Part shown: in pieces, positions 52,981 through 61,697 of the stretch | Numbering within the stretch: the first letter of the stretch is position 1 | Layout of the letters: each line of letters begins with the position of its first letter | Assembly (NCBI GenBank): GCA_036924855.1 | Contig: JBAGRP010000001.1 | Coordinates: forward strand, 5,568,001-5,632,000 | Length of the DNA stretch: 64,000 bases | Source: Nitrobacteraceae bacterium AZCC 2146 | Lineage (GTDB): Bacteria > Pseudomonadota > Alphaproteobacteria > Rhizobiales > Xanthobacteraceae | Direction of reading: 5' to 3' | Program-made: the position numbers and the translations under genes | The notes under the pieces: model-generated | What the model was told of the DNA's origin: nothing | What the model saw: only the letters and a program-made list of their open reading frames with translations | Databases searched by the model: none

Positions 52981-54090
52981 ATGCGAGCGCACGAGGCCCT
53001 GAATCCAATATCGTTCATCACGGCCCTATGGGCAGCAACAGGATTTTTCATGTCATCGGGCAATGCCGCCACCTTCGTCTATGTCGGCAATGCCGATAGC
53101 CAGGATGTCTCCGTTCTCGAACTGAAAGCGAATGGCGATCTGGCGCCGGTGGAAACCATGGCGGTGCCGGGTCCCGCCAAGCCGGGCGGCTCGCTGCCGC
53201 TGGTGGTCAGCCCGGAGAAACATCGCCTTTACGTCGGCCTGCGCAACGAACCGTATTCGGCGGTCACTTTCGAGATCGACGCACAGTCCGGAAAGCTCAA
53301 GCTGGTCGGGCCCGGCCCGCTGGCGGATTCGATGGCCTATCTGGCGATCGATCGCAGCGGGCGATTTCTGCTCAGCGCGTCCTATGGCGGCAACAAGGTC
53401 GCGGTCAATCCGATCGGGCCCAATGGCGTCATCGCGCCGGCGCAGCAGGTCATCGCTACCGAACCGAATGCGCATTGTATCATCTTCGATCCCACCAACC
53501 GCTATGTGCTGCACACCAGTCTCGGCGGCGACGTCATCTATCAGCAGAAGTTCGACGCCAAGACGGGTACGCTGTCGCCGAACGATCCGCCGACCGTCAG
53601 CGTCAAGGCCAAGGGCGGTCCGCGCCATCTGGTGTTTTCGCCGGACAAGCAGTTCGTCTATCTGCTCGACGAACTCGATGCGGCGATCTACGTCTTCCCG
53701 TGGGATGCCGCGACCGGCACGCTGAAGAAGGAGATCCAGGTCGCGTCCGCGCTGCCGAAGGGATTCGATGGCAAGCCGTGGGCGGCGGATATCCACCTCA
53801 CGCCGGATGGCAAATTTCTCTACGCCTCCGAGCGCACCACCAGCACGCTGGCGGCGTTTCGCATCGACGAGAAAACCGGGGGGCTCACTCCGATCGATTC
53901 TTATCCGACGGAAAAGCAGCCGCGCGGCTTCAGCATCGATGCTTCCGGCCGCTATCTGCTGTCGGTCGGTCAGCTCTCCAACAGCATGACCAGCTACGCC
54001 ATCGACAAGGCGACCGGCAAGCTGACCAAACTAAAGGAATATCCGGTGGGCAAGAACCCGAACTGGGTCGAGATCGTCGATCTTCCTTGA
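52981..54090 (+). CDS. Exported lactonase-family beta-propeller protein
   Basis: The 369-residue protein belongs to the seven-bladed lactonase family (Pgl-like). It has a hydrophobic leader ending near GNAAT, then repeated propeller blades: TFVYVGNADSQDVSVLEL, FLLSASYGGNKVAV, HCIIFDPTNRYVL, HLVFSPDKQFVYLLDELDAAI and DIHLTPDGKFLYASER. Members with a leader are not cytoplasmic 6-phosphogluconolactonase and often have unknown function. AGGGAGG lies just before the ATG. It follows the TonB receptor by 89 nt and may share its nickel control, but an own promoter is possible. Confidence 0.82.
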   Translation: MRAHEALNPISFITALWAATGFFMSSGNAATFVYVGNADSQDVSVLELKANGDLAPVETMAVPGPAKPGGSLPLVVSPEKHRLYVGLRNEPYSAVTFEIDAQSGKLKLVGPGPLADSMAYLAIDRSGRFLLSASYGGNKVAVNPIGPNGVIAPAQQVIATEPNAHCIIFDPTNRYVLHTSLGGDVIYQQKFDAKTGTLSPNDPPTVSVKAKGGPRHLVFSPDKQFVYLLDELDAAIYVFPWDAATGTLKKEIQVASALPKGFDGKPWAADIHLTPDGKFLYASERTTSTLAAFRIDEKTGGLTPIDSYPTEKQPRGFSIDASGRYLLSVGQLSNSMTSYAIDKATGKLTKLKEYPVGKNPNWVEIVDLP

Positions 54091-54318
54091 TCGAATGTGA
54101 GCGTTGCGGCGAGGCCGTAAGTGGCGAGCGTCCGGCCCTCGCGGGTCATCACGGCGGTGGCCGCCGCGGGCAGGCCCGTAGGCAGCAAGGGCGCATAGTC
54201 TGATGAGGGTTGCCTCGTTGGACCGCCCCGCTTCTCGATCGCTTCGATTTTACCGCTTTGCCCCCGCAGTCTCCACCTTTAGAGTGCCGCCGCGTCGACA
54301 CCTCTCGCTGGCTGGAGC

Positions 54319-56043
54319 ATGCACGATCTTATTCGCGATATCACGCTGTGCATCCTGTTTGCGTGGGGCATCGGGCTGGCCGCGCATTTCTTCCGGCAGC
54401 CGCTGATTCTGGCCTATTTGATCGCCGGCTTCATCATTGGGCCCTTCGGCATCGGCTTGGTCAAGTCCGAGGAGTCGATCAGCACCATCTCCGAACTCGG
54501 CCTGATCTTCATGCTGTTCATGATCGGGCTGGAGATCGATCTGAAGAAGATCGTCCGCGCCGGCCGCGTCATCCTGTTCGCCGCCGGCGGGCAGTTGATC
54601 GGGGGCTGTGTGCTCGGCGCGCTGTTCTTCATGGCCATCGGCCTGCCGCTCGGCGATGGCGGTTTCGACGCGCTGTATCTGTGCATCGCCTGCGCGCTGT
54701 CCTCCACCGTGGTCATCGTCAAGGTGCTGTACGAGAAGCGCGAGCTCGACACGCTGCCCGGCCGCATCACGCTGGGCGTCCTGGTGCTGCAGGACATCTT
54801 TGCGATCCTGTTCCTGGCGGTGCAGCCGAGCCTCGCCGATCTGCAGGTCAGCGTCATCGTGCTGTCGATGGCCCGGGTCGGCGTGCTGGTCGCTACCGCT
54901 TTGGTGCTGAGCCGCTACGTGCTGCCGCATCTGTTTCACCAGATCGCGCGGCGGCCGGAGCTGGTGCTGCTCGGCGCGCTGGCGTGGTGCTTCCTGATCG
55001 GGGAGATCGCCGAGCGGTTGCATCTGTCGCGCGAGATGGGCTCGCTGGTGGCCGGCGTGTCGCTCTCCACCTTCCCCTATGCGCTCGACGTCACCGCCAA
55101 GGTGACGACGCTGCGGGATTTCTTCATCACGCTGTTCTTCGTCGCGCTGGGCATGACGATCCCGATTCCCAACCTGTCGGTGATCGGCCTGGCATTGATC
55201 ATCGCCGCCTTCACCGTCGTCAGCCGGGTGCTGACCACTTTCACGCCGCTGTATCTGATGAAGCAGGGCCTGCGCGCCAGCCTGCTGCCGGCGCTGAACC
55301 TGGCGCAGATCAGCGAGTTTTCGCTGGTGATCATCCAGACCGGCATCGCCGCCGGCCATATCAAGACCCAGACCTCGAGCGCTGCGTCCTTTGCCTTCGT
55401 CCTGCTCGCGGTGCTCTCCACTTTCGCGATGGTGCGCAGCGACCAGATCACGCGGCTGCTGATCGGCCCCTTGAAGCGGATCGGGATTCGCGACCTCGAC
55501 CACGGCCAGGAACAGGCCGGGCACGCCGCCGGCCATGGCGACGCCCGCCGCATCGTTATCCTCGGTTTCTTCCGCGCCGCCAGCGCGCTGCTCAGCGAGA
55601 TCGAGCGTCAGAACCAGTCACTGCTCGACCAGATCAGCGTGGTCGACTTCAATCCCAACGTCTTCCGCACCCTCGTCGAGCGTGGCCAGCACGTGATCTA
55701 CGGCGACATCAGCAATGTCGATACGCTCACCCATGCCGGCGTCGGCAAGGCCGAGATCATCATCCTCAGCGTGCCCGACTCGCTCCTGAAGGGCGCCAAC
55801 AACGAAAAGCTGGTGCGCCACGTCCGCTCGATCAATCCGACCGCGAAGATCATCTCGACCGCCGATTTGCTGAGCGACGTCCCTGACATCTACGCCGCCG
55901 GCGCGGACTACGTTACCGTGACGCGGCTCAGCGATGCCCATACGCTCTACGAGGTGATCGACGCTGCCGATCAGGGCCTGCTGGATGACAAGCGCGCCGA
56001 GATGGACACGCAGCTCGCCGAGCGCCGCGAAGTGCTGCCATAG
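54319..56043 (+). CDS. KefB-like cation:proton antiporter (CPA2) with TrkA-N domain
   Basis: The 574-residue protein has about 12-13 membrane helices. Conserved parts are FFRQPLILAYLIAGFIIGPFG, GLIFMLFMIGLEID, CALSSTVVIVKVL, LQDIFAILFL and the LNLAQISEFSLVI helix. A C-terminal TrkA-N-type Rossmann domain follows (RRIVILGFFRAASALL, residues ~415-540). It exchanges K+ or Na+ for protons and is gated by a nucleotide. The 228-nt gap upstream has no recognisable gene. It is transcribed towards a convergent MFS gene. Confidence 0.92.
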   Translation: MHDLIRDITLCILFAWGIGLAAHFFRQPLILAYLIAGFIIGPFGIGLVKSEESISTISELGLIFMLFMIGLEIDLKKIVRAGRVILFAAGGQLIGGCVLGALFFMAIGLPLGDGGFDALYLCIACALSSTVVIVKVLYEKRELDTLPGRITLGVLVLQDIFAILFLAVQPSLADLQVSVIVLSMARVGVLVATALVLSRYVLPHLFHQIARRPELVLLGALAWCFLIGEIAERLHLSREMGSLVAGVSLSTFPYALDVTAKVTTLRDFFITLFFVALGMTIPIPNLSVIGLALIIAAFTVVSRVLTTFTPLYLMKQGLRASLLPALNLAQISEFSLVIIQTGIAAGHIKTQTSSAASFAFVLLAVLSTFAMVRSDQITRLLIGPLKRIGIRDLDHGQEQAGHAAGHGDARRIVILGFFRAASALLSEIERQNQSLLDQISVVDFNPNVFRTLVERGQHVIYGDISNVDTLTHAGVGKAEIIILSVPDSLLKGANNEKLVRHVRSINPTAKIISTADLLSDVPDIYAAGADYVTVTRLSDAHTLYEVIDAADQGLLDDKRAEMDTQLAERREVLP

Positions 56044-56049
56044 CCATCT

Positions 56050-57456
56050 CTATGCCTCGGCACCGGCGGTTGTGCGGGCGGCAGCGTGGCGGGCGGGCAG
56101 TGCCAGTCCGGCGAATGCACCCATCGCCGACAAAACCGCGGCAATGCTGACGGCGGCGCCAAATCCGGAGCTGAACGCCTGCGGTGTATCAAGGTTGCCG
56201 GCGCGGTCGAACACCGCGACCAGGGCGGCGATACCGAACGCGCCGCCGAGGAAGCGGAACATGTTGAAGGCGCCGGACGCCTTGCCGATTTCGGAAACCG
56301 CAACGGCATTGATCACGGCATTCTGTGCCGCGGGCATCGCCAGGGAAACGCCGGCGCCGGCAACGATCATCGGCGCCACCAGGGACGTATAGGCCGCATC
56401 CGGCGTGGCGACGAGCGCGATCCATCCCATGCCCATCGCCTGGAGCAGCAGACCGCCGACAACGAGCGTGCGTTCTCCCAGCCTGTTCACCAGACGGCCG
56501 CCGAGCGGCGCAAATACGAACAACGTTGCCGTCCACGGCAAGATGCGCAGGCCGGCGCCGAGCGCACCGAAGCCCTGCGCGGTCTGGAAGAACTGCACCA
56601 CGAAGAACAGGACGCCATACATGGCGGCGTAGAACAGCAGGCTGGCGCCGATGCCCGCAGCGAAAGCGCGGATCCGGAAGAACCGCATCGGCAACATCGG
56701 TTGAGCCGCACGGAACTCGAAAGCGACGAAGCCGACCGCCAGCAGCAGACCTGCCGCCAGCGCTACCTCGACTTCGGCGCTGCTCCAGCCGCCGCTATTG
56801 CCGCGCATCAATCCCCACACGATGGCAAAAGCCGCCCCGCCGATGAAGGCAAGGCCGCCGATATCGAGTGCGGCATTGGGGCCGCGGCTCTCCGGGATCT
56901 GCCACAGCACCAGCGGGATCGCCACGAGGCCGATCGGCACGTTGATCCAGAAGATCCATTGCCATGCGAGGCCCTCGGCGATCGCGCCGCCCACCACAGG
57001 CCCGACGATCAGCGCCAGCCCGGTAATACCGCCGAAGATTCCCAGCGCCCTGGCACGCTCCTCGCGCGGAAATGCGGCGCCGAGCAACGCCATCGCCAGC
57101 GGCATCAGCAGAGCCGACCCGGCGCCTTGCAGTGCGCGTCCGGCAATCAGCCAGCCAATATTGCCGGCGACGGCGCAGACGATCGATGCCGCAACGAACA
57201 GGCCGAGGCCGGCGGCAAACAGGCGGCGGCGGCCGAACCGGTCGCCAAGCGCGGCACCGGTCAGCAGCAGCACCGCGAAACTGAGATTGTAGGCGTTGAC
57301 GGTCCATTGCAGCAGCTCGATCGAGGCGCCGAGATCGCGGCGGATGGTGCCGAGCGCGGTGGTGACCACCAGCGAGTCCAGCGCGGCCATGAAAGCGGCG
57401 ACGGACGCCAGCGCCAGTACCCAGCCTTTGGTTGTCTTTTCATCGTGTGGTTTCAT
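56050..57456 (-). CDS. MFS transporter, DHA2 (EmrB/QacA) family, 14 helices
   Basis: The 468-residue protein has the 14-helix drug:H+ antiporter layout: DSLVVTTALGTIRRDL in helix 1, motif A GDRFGRRRLF after helix 2, and GRALQGAGSALLMPLAMALL in helices 4-5. EERARALGIFGG and GPVVGGAIAEGLAWQWIFWINVPIG follow, the DHA2 signature. ATG 57456 is preceded by GAGGA; the frame stays open further upstream through unrelated sequence. It is divergent from a small protein/sigma factor pair and shares with them a long AT-rich hairpin region, so a common stress control is plausible. Confidence 0.91.
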   Translation of the reverse strand: MKPHDEKTTKGWVLALASVAAFMAALDSLVVTTALGTIRRDLGASIELLQWTVNAYNLSFAVLLLTGAALGDRFGRRRLFAAGLGLFVAASIVCAVAGNIGWLIAGRALQGAGSALLMPLAMALLGAAFPREERARALGIFGGITGLALIVGPVVGGAIAEGLAWQWIFWINVPIGLVAIPLVLWQIPESRGPNAALDIGGLAFIGGAAFAIVWGLMRGNSGGWSSAEVEVALAAGLLLAVGFVAFEFRAAQPMLPMRFFRIRAFAAGIGASLLFYAAMYGVLFFVVQFFQTAQGFGALGAGLRILPWTATLFVFAPLGGRLVNRLGERTLVVGGLLLQAMGMGWIALVATPDAAYTSLVAPMIVAGAGVSLAMPAAQNAVINAVAVSEIGKASGAFNMFRFLGGAFGIAALVAVFDRAGNLDTPQAFSSGFGAAVSIAAVLSAMGAFAGLALPARHAAARTTAGAEA

Positions 57457-57518
57457 GTTCCTCGTCCCGGTTGCGGCAGATCTGCCAGTTGCCTCCCAAG
57501 GACGAACGGGAGCAGCCA

Positions 57519-57559
57519 AAAGGATTCCCGAAAAAAGATTCTTTTTCGGCGAATCCTTT
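57519..57559. promoter_or_regulatory. Long inverted repeat in the MFS / small-protein divergent gap
   Basis: AAAGGATTC and GAATCCTTT form the outer stem, CGAAAAA (57529-57535) and TTTTTCG (57542-57548) the inner, with a 6-nt loop and one bulged base at 57550. It lies 63 nt from the MFS start and 72 nt from the small-protein start. It could be an operator, an attenuator or a bidirectional transcript end. Confidence 0.55.
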
Positions 57560-57630
57560 GCCCGGGCTGCGTCGTCTTCACGATAGACGGCCGGTCCGGA
57601 CGGACCGGGGGGCCAAACCGGAGCAGGCAA

Positions 57631-57933
57631 ATGAAGCGAACCCTGATACGCTACAAGACCAGACCCGATGCCACCGAGCAGAACCGCCGGCTGATCGAGG
57701 GCGTGTTCGCCGAGTTGCAGGAAAAATCCCCGGAGGGCGTTCGCTACATGGTGCTGACACTGGGCGATGGCAGCTTCTTTCACTTCGTCGAGACCGGGGA
57801 CGGCACCAGTCCGTTGCCGCAGCTCGACGCGTTCAAGTCGTTCCAGAGCGGCGTCAGGGAGCGTTGCGTCGAGCCGCCGCAGGCAGCTGAGGCAATCGTC
57901 GTCGGCAACTACCGCATGCTGGGTGAGCGATGA
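57631..57933 (+). CDS. Small alpha/beta-barrel-like protein, 100 residues
   Basis: The protein reads MKRTLIRYKTRPDATEQNRR.. followed by VRYMVLTLGDGSFFHFVETGDGTSPLP and a C-terminal FQSGVRERC..VVGNYRML. Alternating strand and helix with this length fits a ferredoxin-like dimeric barrel such as antibiotic-biosynthesis-monooxygenase relatives. Function is unknown. Its stop overlaps the ECF sigma factor start (ATGA), so the two are translationally coupled; in such pairs the first gene is often a sigma-factor target or partner. GAGCAGG lies just before the ATG. Confidence 0.8.
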   Translation: MKRTLIRYKTRPDATEQNRRLIEGVFAELQEKSPEGVRYMVLTLGDGSFFHFVETGDGTSPLPQLDAFKSFQSGVRERCVEPPQAAEAIVVGNYRMLGER

Positions 57934-58826
57934 ACGGATCTGCGGCGCAAGCGGCCATCAGCCAGGAGGCGTTTGAACGCTTGCTCGGCGCCCTCCGGCC
58001 GAAGCTGCATCGCTACTGCGCCCGTATGACCGGCTCGGTGATCGACGGCGAAGACGTCGTGCAGGATGCGGTGATCAAGGCGCTGGAGGCGTTTGCCGCG
58101 GCGGGGCCGATCCTTCAGCCCGAGGGCTGGCTGTTTCGCATTGCCCATAACGCCGCGCTGGATTTCCTGCGCCGCCGCGCCCGGCAGGCGCTGATCCATT
58201 CCGACGAGGACCCGGATATGGTGGCCGATCTCACCGCGACGACGCCAGACTATGAGATCGCCGCCACCGGCCTGCGCACCTTCATGCGGCTGCCGGTCGG
58301 GCAGCGCTCCAGCGTCATTCTGATGGATGTACTCGGATACTCGCTCGAGGACGTCGGCGGGGTGATGAACGCGACCATCCCCGCCGTGAAGGCCACGCTG
58401 CATCGTGGCCGCGCAAGGCTGCGTGAACTGGCGCGCGAGCCCGACGATGCCCCAATACCGGTCCTCACCGAAGCCGAACGCGTGCTGCTGACGGCCTATG
58501 TCGATCGCTTCAATGCCCGCGATGTCGATGCCGTCAGGGCGATGCTGGCCGAAGAGGTCCGGCTCGATCTGGTGGCGCGGCACAAGGTGGCGGGGCGCGC
58601 CGAAGTTTCGAAATATTTCGGCAATTACGGCAAGCTGCAGGATTGGCGGCTGGTGCCGGGCATGGTGGATGGCCGCGCCGCGGCGCTCGTCTCTGATCCC
58701 GGCGCCCCCTCAGGCCAACCCAGCTATTTCGTCCTTCTGGACTGGACCACCGACGGATTGATCGGCATCCGCGATTTCCGCTATGCGCGCTATGCGATCG
58801 AAGGCGCCGATATCGTCACCTTGTGA
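57930..58826 (+). CDS. ECF sigma factor with C-terminal SnoaL-like domain
   Basis: The 298-residue protein has sigma region 2 (LLGALRPKLHRYCARMTGSVIDGEDVVQDAVIKALEA, residues ~18-55; WLFRIAHNAALDFLRRR) and region 4 (LPVGQRSSVILMDVLGYSLEDVGGVMNATIPAVKATLHRGRARL). About 115 further residues follow (VDRFNARDVDAVRAMLAEEVRLDLV..), an NTF2/SnoaL-like domain as in SigJ/ECF41-type factors, where the extension controls activity in place of an anti-sigma factor. It is coupled to the small barrel protein. No anti-sigma gene is seen nearby. Confidence 0.9.
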   Translation: MNGSAAQAAISQEAFERLLGALRPKLHRYCARMTGSVIDGEDVVQDAVIKALEAFAAAGPILQPEGWLFRIAHNAALDFLRRRARQALIHSDEDPDMVADLTATTPDYEIAATGLRTFMRLPVGQRSSVILMDVLGYSLEDVGGVMNATIPAVKATLHRGRARLRELAREPDDAPIPVLTEAERVLLTAYVDRFNARDVDAVRAMLAEEVRLDLVARHKVAGRAEVSKYFGNYGKLQDWRLVPGMVDGRAAALVSDPGAPSGQPSYFVLLDWTTDGLIGIRDFRYARYAIEGADIVTL

Positions 58827-59003
58827 GATAACGCGACGCCGGTGATCCCCCGGCTGTTTTGGCCGGATGCGGCACCAATTGGCGACGAATCCAGCCGCCA
58901 ATTCCGCATGGCGAACGAGGGCAGGGCGCCCATTCGCCCCAGCGGGTTGCGCCGCCTCCCGCTCTACGCCATATGGTCCTCATCTGTCCCCAGAGTGTGC
59001 GCC

Positions 59004-60095
59004 ATGGCCCATCCGATCCCCGAAGTCCTGCAAGCTTTTGCCAATGGCGAAATCGTCGTGGTTACCGATGACGACGATCGCGAGGGCGAGGGTGACCTCA
59101 TTGTCGCAGCGTCGTTCTGTACCTCTGAAAAGATGGCGTTCATCATACGACACACCTCCGGCATCGTCTGCGCGCCGATCACCAGTGAGGATGCGCGCCG
59201 CTTCCGGCTCGATCCGATGGTGACCAACAACGATTCCAATCACACCACCGCCTTCACGGTGTCGATCGATTACAAGCCCGACGGCGGCACCGGCATTTCG
59301 GCGGACGAACGCGCCTCGTGCTGCCGCGCGCTGGCCAATCCCAATGCCGGCGCGAATGACTTTGCGCGGCCCGGCCACATCTTCCCGCTGATCGCCAGGG
59401 AAGGCGGCGTCTTGATGCGCTCCGGCCATACCGAAGCCGCGGTCGATCTCTGCAAGCTCTCCAATCTGGCGCCGGTCGGCGTCATCAGCGAGCTGATGAA
59501 TGACGACGGCAGCGTGATGAAGGGCGAGCAGGTCGTCTACTTCGCGGCCAAGCACAAGCTCAAGCACGTCACCATTGCCGACATGATCGCCTATCGCCAG
59601 GCCCGTGAAAAACTCATCGAGCGGGTGTCGAGCTTCATCACCGAAAGCCCGATCGGCCCGCTGCAGGGTTATTCCTACCGCTCGCCGTTCGATCCGATCC
59701 ACCACGTCGCCTTTGTCTATGGCAATGTCGGCGACGGCAAGAACGTGCTGACCCGGTTCCACAAACCGAACATCGTCAAGGACATCTTTTTCGGCCCGAA
59801 GAACATGCAGAGCGTGCTCGAGCATTTCAAGAAGGCCGGCAGCGGCGTTCTCATCTATCTGCGCGATGGCGCCGCCGGCGTTCCGGTGGAGCCGTTCGAT
59901 GCGCCGAAATCGGCGGAAGCGGACCGCAACCGGCAGTGGCGCGAAATTGGTGTCGGTGCGCAGATCCTGCGCGATCTCGGCGTCACTTCAATCCGGCATC
60001 TGACCTCCTCGACGCACGACTACAAGGGATTGTCCGGCTTCGGCATCGAGATCGCGTGCAACGAACAGCTTGATGGCGATACGTCAAAGATTTAA
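59004..60095 (+). CDS. ribB: 3,4-dihydroxy-2-butanone 4-phosphate synthase with degenerate GTP cyclohydrolase II-like domain
   Basis: The 363-residue protein has a complete RibB domain (residues 1-205). DDDDREGEGDL binds metal and ribulose 5-phosphate, followed by TVSIDYKPDGGTGISADERA, GHIFPLIAREGGVLMRSGHTEAAVDL and APVGVISELMNDDGSVMKGE. The C-terminal domain (205-363) has the length and ends of GTP cyclohydrolase II (GSGVLIYLRDG, LRDLGVTSIRHLT) but lacks the three zinc cysteines, reading FHKPNIVKDIFFGPKNMQ at that place. It probably only makes the riboflavin four-carbon precursor; a separate RibA would be needed. No FMN riboswitch is recognised upstream. Confidence 0.88.
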   Translation: MAHPIPEVLQAFANGEIVVVTDDDDREGEGDLIVAASFCTSEKMAFIIRHTSGIVCAPITSEDARRFRLDPMVTNNDSNHTTAFTVSIDYKPDGGTGISADERASCCRALANPNAGANDFARPGHIFPLIAREGGVLMRSGHTEAAVDLCKLSNLAPVGVISELMNDDGSVMKGEQVVYFAAKHKLKHVTIADMIAYRQAREKLIERVSSFITESPIGPLQGYSYRSPFDPIHHVAFVYGNVGDGKNVLTRFHKPNIVKDIFFGPKNMQSVLEHFKKAGSGVLIYLRDGAAGVPVEPFDAPKSAEADRNRQWREIGVGAQILRDLGVTSIRHLTSSTHDYKGLSGFGIEIACNEQLDGDTSKI

Positions 60096-60145
60096 ACTAA
60101 CTGTTCTGGCGCAAGCGCCGGCAGCATGATGTGAAAGGGATTTCG

Positions 60146-61360
60146 ATGAGCGTCCGCCCCCAGACCAAGGACAAGCCGGCCCCGGTGAATTTCCAGTGGG
60201 ACGATGCGTTCCTGCTCGACGATCAGCTCACCGAAGACGAGCGCATGATCCGCGACACCGCGCGCGCCTACGCGCAGGACAAGCTGCTGCCGCGCGTCAC
60301 CAACGCCTATCTCAATGAGCACACCGACCGCGAGATCTTCAACGAGATGGGCGAGCTCGGCCTGATCGGCATCACGCTGCCCGAGGACTATGGCTGCGCC
60401 AATGCCAGCTACGTCGCCTACGGCCTGGTGGCCCGCGAGATCGAGCGCGTCGATTCCGGCTATCGCTCGATGAACTCCGTGCAGTCGTCGCTGGTGATGT
60501 ATCCGATCTACGCCTATGGCGACGAGAACCAGCGCAAGAAATACCTGCCCAAGCTCGCCTCCGGCGAGTGGGTCGGCTGCTTCGGCCTCACCGAGCCCGA
60601 TGCGGGCTCCGATCCCGGCGGCATGAAGACCCGTGCCGAGAAGGTATCCGACGGCTACCGCATCACCGGTTCGAAGATGTGGATCTCCAATGCGCCGATC
60701 GCCGACGTGTTCGTCGTGTGGGCGAAGTCCGCCGAACATAACAACCAGATCCGCGGCTTCATCCTCGAGAAGGGCATGAAAGGCCTGTCCGCGCCGAAGA
60801 TCGGCGGCAAGCTTTCGCTACGCGCCTCGATCACTGGCGAGATCGTGATGGATGGCGTGGTGGTGCCGGAAAGCGCGCTGCTGCCCAATGTCTCCGGCCT
60901 GAAGGGGCCGTTCGGCTGTCTCAACCGCGCCCGCTACGGCATCTCCTGGGGCGTGCTGGGCGCGGCGGAAGACTGCATGGCGCGTGCCCGGCAGTACACG
61001 CTGGACCGCAAGCAGTTCAACCGCCCGCTGGCGGCGACGCAGCTGGTACAGAAGAAGCTCGCCGACATGCAGACCGAAATCGCGCTGGGCCTGCAGGGCT
61101 CGCTGCGCGTTGGCCGTCTGATGGACGAAGGCAAGATGGCGCCGGAAATGATCTCGATCGTCAAGCGCAACAATTGCGGCAAGGCCCTGGATATCGCCCG
61201 CGTCGCCCGCGACATGCACGGCGGCAACGGCATCCAGATCGAATACCACGTGATGCGCCACGCCCAGAACCTCGAAACCGTCAACACCTACGAGGGCACC
61301 CACGACGTTCACGCCCTGATCCTCGGCCGCGCCATCACCGGCATCCAGGCGTTCGGTTAG
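60146..61360 (+). CDS. gcdH: Glutaryl-CoA dehydrogenase
   Basis: The 404-residue acyl-CoA dehydrogenase has the GcdH pattern: [35 protein letters not shown] (FAD/substrate), [18 protein letters not shown], and the catalytic glutamate in TYEGTHDVH (near residue 383). It oxidises and decarboxylates glutaryl-CoA to crotonyl-CoA in lysine, hydroxylysine and tryptophan breakdown. AAAGGGA lies 5 nt ahead of ATG 60146; a GTG at 60131 is also in frame. A clear terminator follows. Confidence 0.93.
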   Translation: MSVRPQTKDKPAPVNFQWDDAFLLDDQLTEDERMIRDTARAYAQDKLLPRVTNAYLNEHTDREIFNEMGELGLIGITLPEDYGCANASYVAYGLVAREIERVDSGYRSMNSVQSSLVMYPIYAYGDENQRKKYLPKLASGEWVGCFGLTEPDAGSDPGGMKTRAEKVSDGYRITGSKMWISNAPIADVFVVWAKSAEHNNQIRGFILEKGMKGLSAPKIGGKLSLRASITGEIVMDGVVVPESALLPNVSGLKGPFGCLNRARYGISWGVLGAAEDCMARARQYTLDRKQFNRPLAATQLVQKKLADMQTEIALGLQGSLRVGRLMDEGKMAPEMISIVKRNNCGKALDIARVARDMHGGNGIQIEYHVMRHAQNLETVNTYEGTHDVHALILGRAITGIQAFG

Positions 61361-61386
61361 GCGGCTCTCACTTTCAACGTTTCGAC

Positions 61387-61413
61387 ATGCCCGGCCTCGC
61401 GCCGGGCATTTTT
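61387..61413 (+). terminator. Rho-independent terminator of gcdH
   Basis: ATGCCCGGC and GCCGGGCAT form a perfect 9-bp stem around CTCGC, followed by TTTTT, 26 nt after the gcdH stop. The same arms occur in the repeat at 43632-43654. Confidence 0.82.
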
Positions 61414-61427
61414 CGTTCGCACATACT

Positions 61428-61565
61428 CGTCATTCCGGGGCACGGCCGGCTCTCGCCGGACGTGAACCCGGAATCCCGGGATGGCTTCAAGCTCGGTGAC
61501 TCCCATGTCGAGATTCCGGGTTCGGTTCCGTCGCCTGCCGGCGCCGGCACCGCCCCGGAATGACG
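61428..61565. repeat. Palindromic repeat of a third family (CGTCATTCCGGGGC ends)
   Basis: The 138-bp element has perfect 14-bp inverted ends CGTCATTCCGGGGC (61428-61441) and GCCCCGGAATGACG (61552-61565), with internal short palindromes such as GCCGGC-TCTC-GCCGGA and GAACCCGGAATC / GATTCCGGGTTC. It resembles known dispersed rhizobial intergenic elements. Only one copy is in the window. Confidence 0.75.
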
Positions 61566-61697
61566 AGTGTGTTGTGTCGGGAGAAAAAGGAGAGCTGACC
61601 ACCACAGGTGCATGGCTGCAGCGAGTTGCCGCTGTTTGATTTCCCGCCGGGGGTTGCTAGTCATCAAACGCTGAGAACAGACTGGGAAGGACCGACC

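Larger units (their letters stand above)
61361..61697. other. 337-nt intergenic region with terminator and palindromic repeat
   Basis: No gene is supported. From left to right it holds the gcdH terminator (61387-61413), a palindromic repeat (61428-61565), and the leader of the MBL hydrolase gene. Confidence 0.6.

Noticed and set aside
53994..54188. 64-codon minus-strand frame after the lactonase gene
   Set aside because: It overlaps the end of the lactonase gene, has no ribosome site and no family pattern.
56086..57933. Plus-strand frame of 615 codons running into the small barrel protein
   Set aside because: Most of it is antisense to the MFS gene; only the last 100 codons, after a ribosome site at 57621-57627, look like a protein.
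58827..59003. FMN riboswitch ahead of the ribB-like gene
   Set aside because: The conserved AGGGTGAAATTCCC- and GAGC-type blocks are not found; only GC-rich sequence is present.
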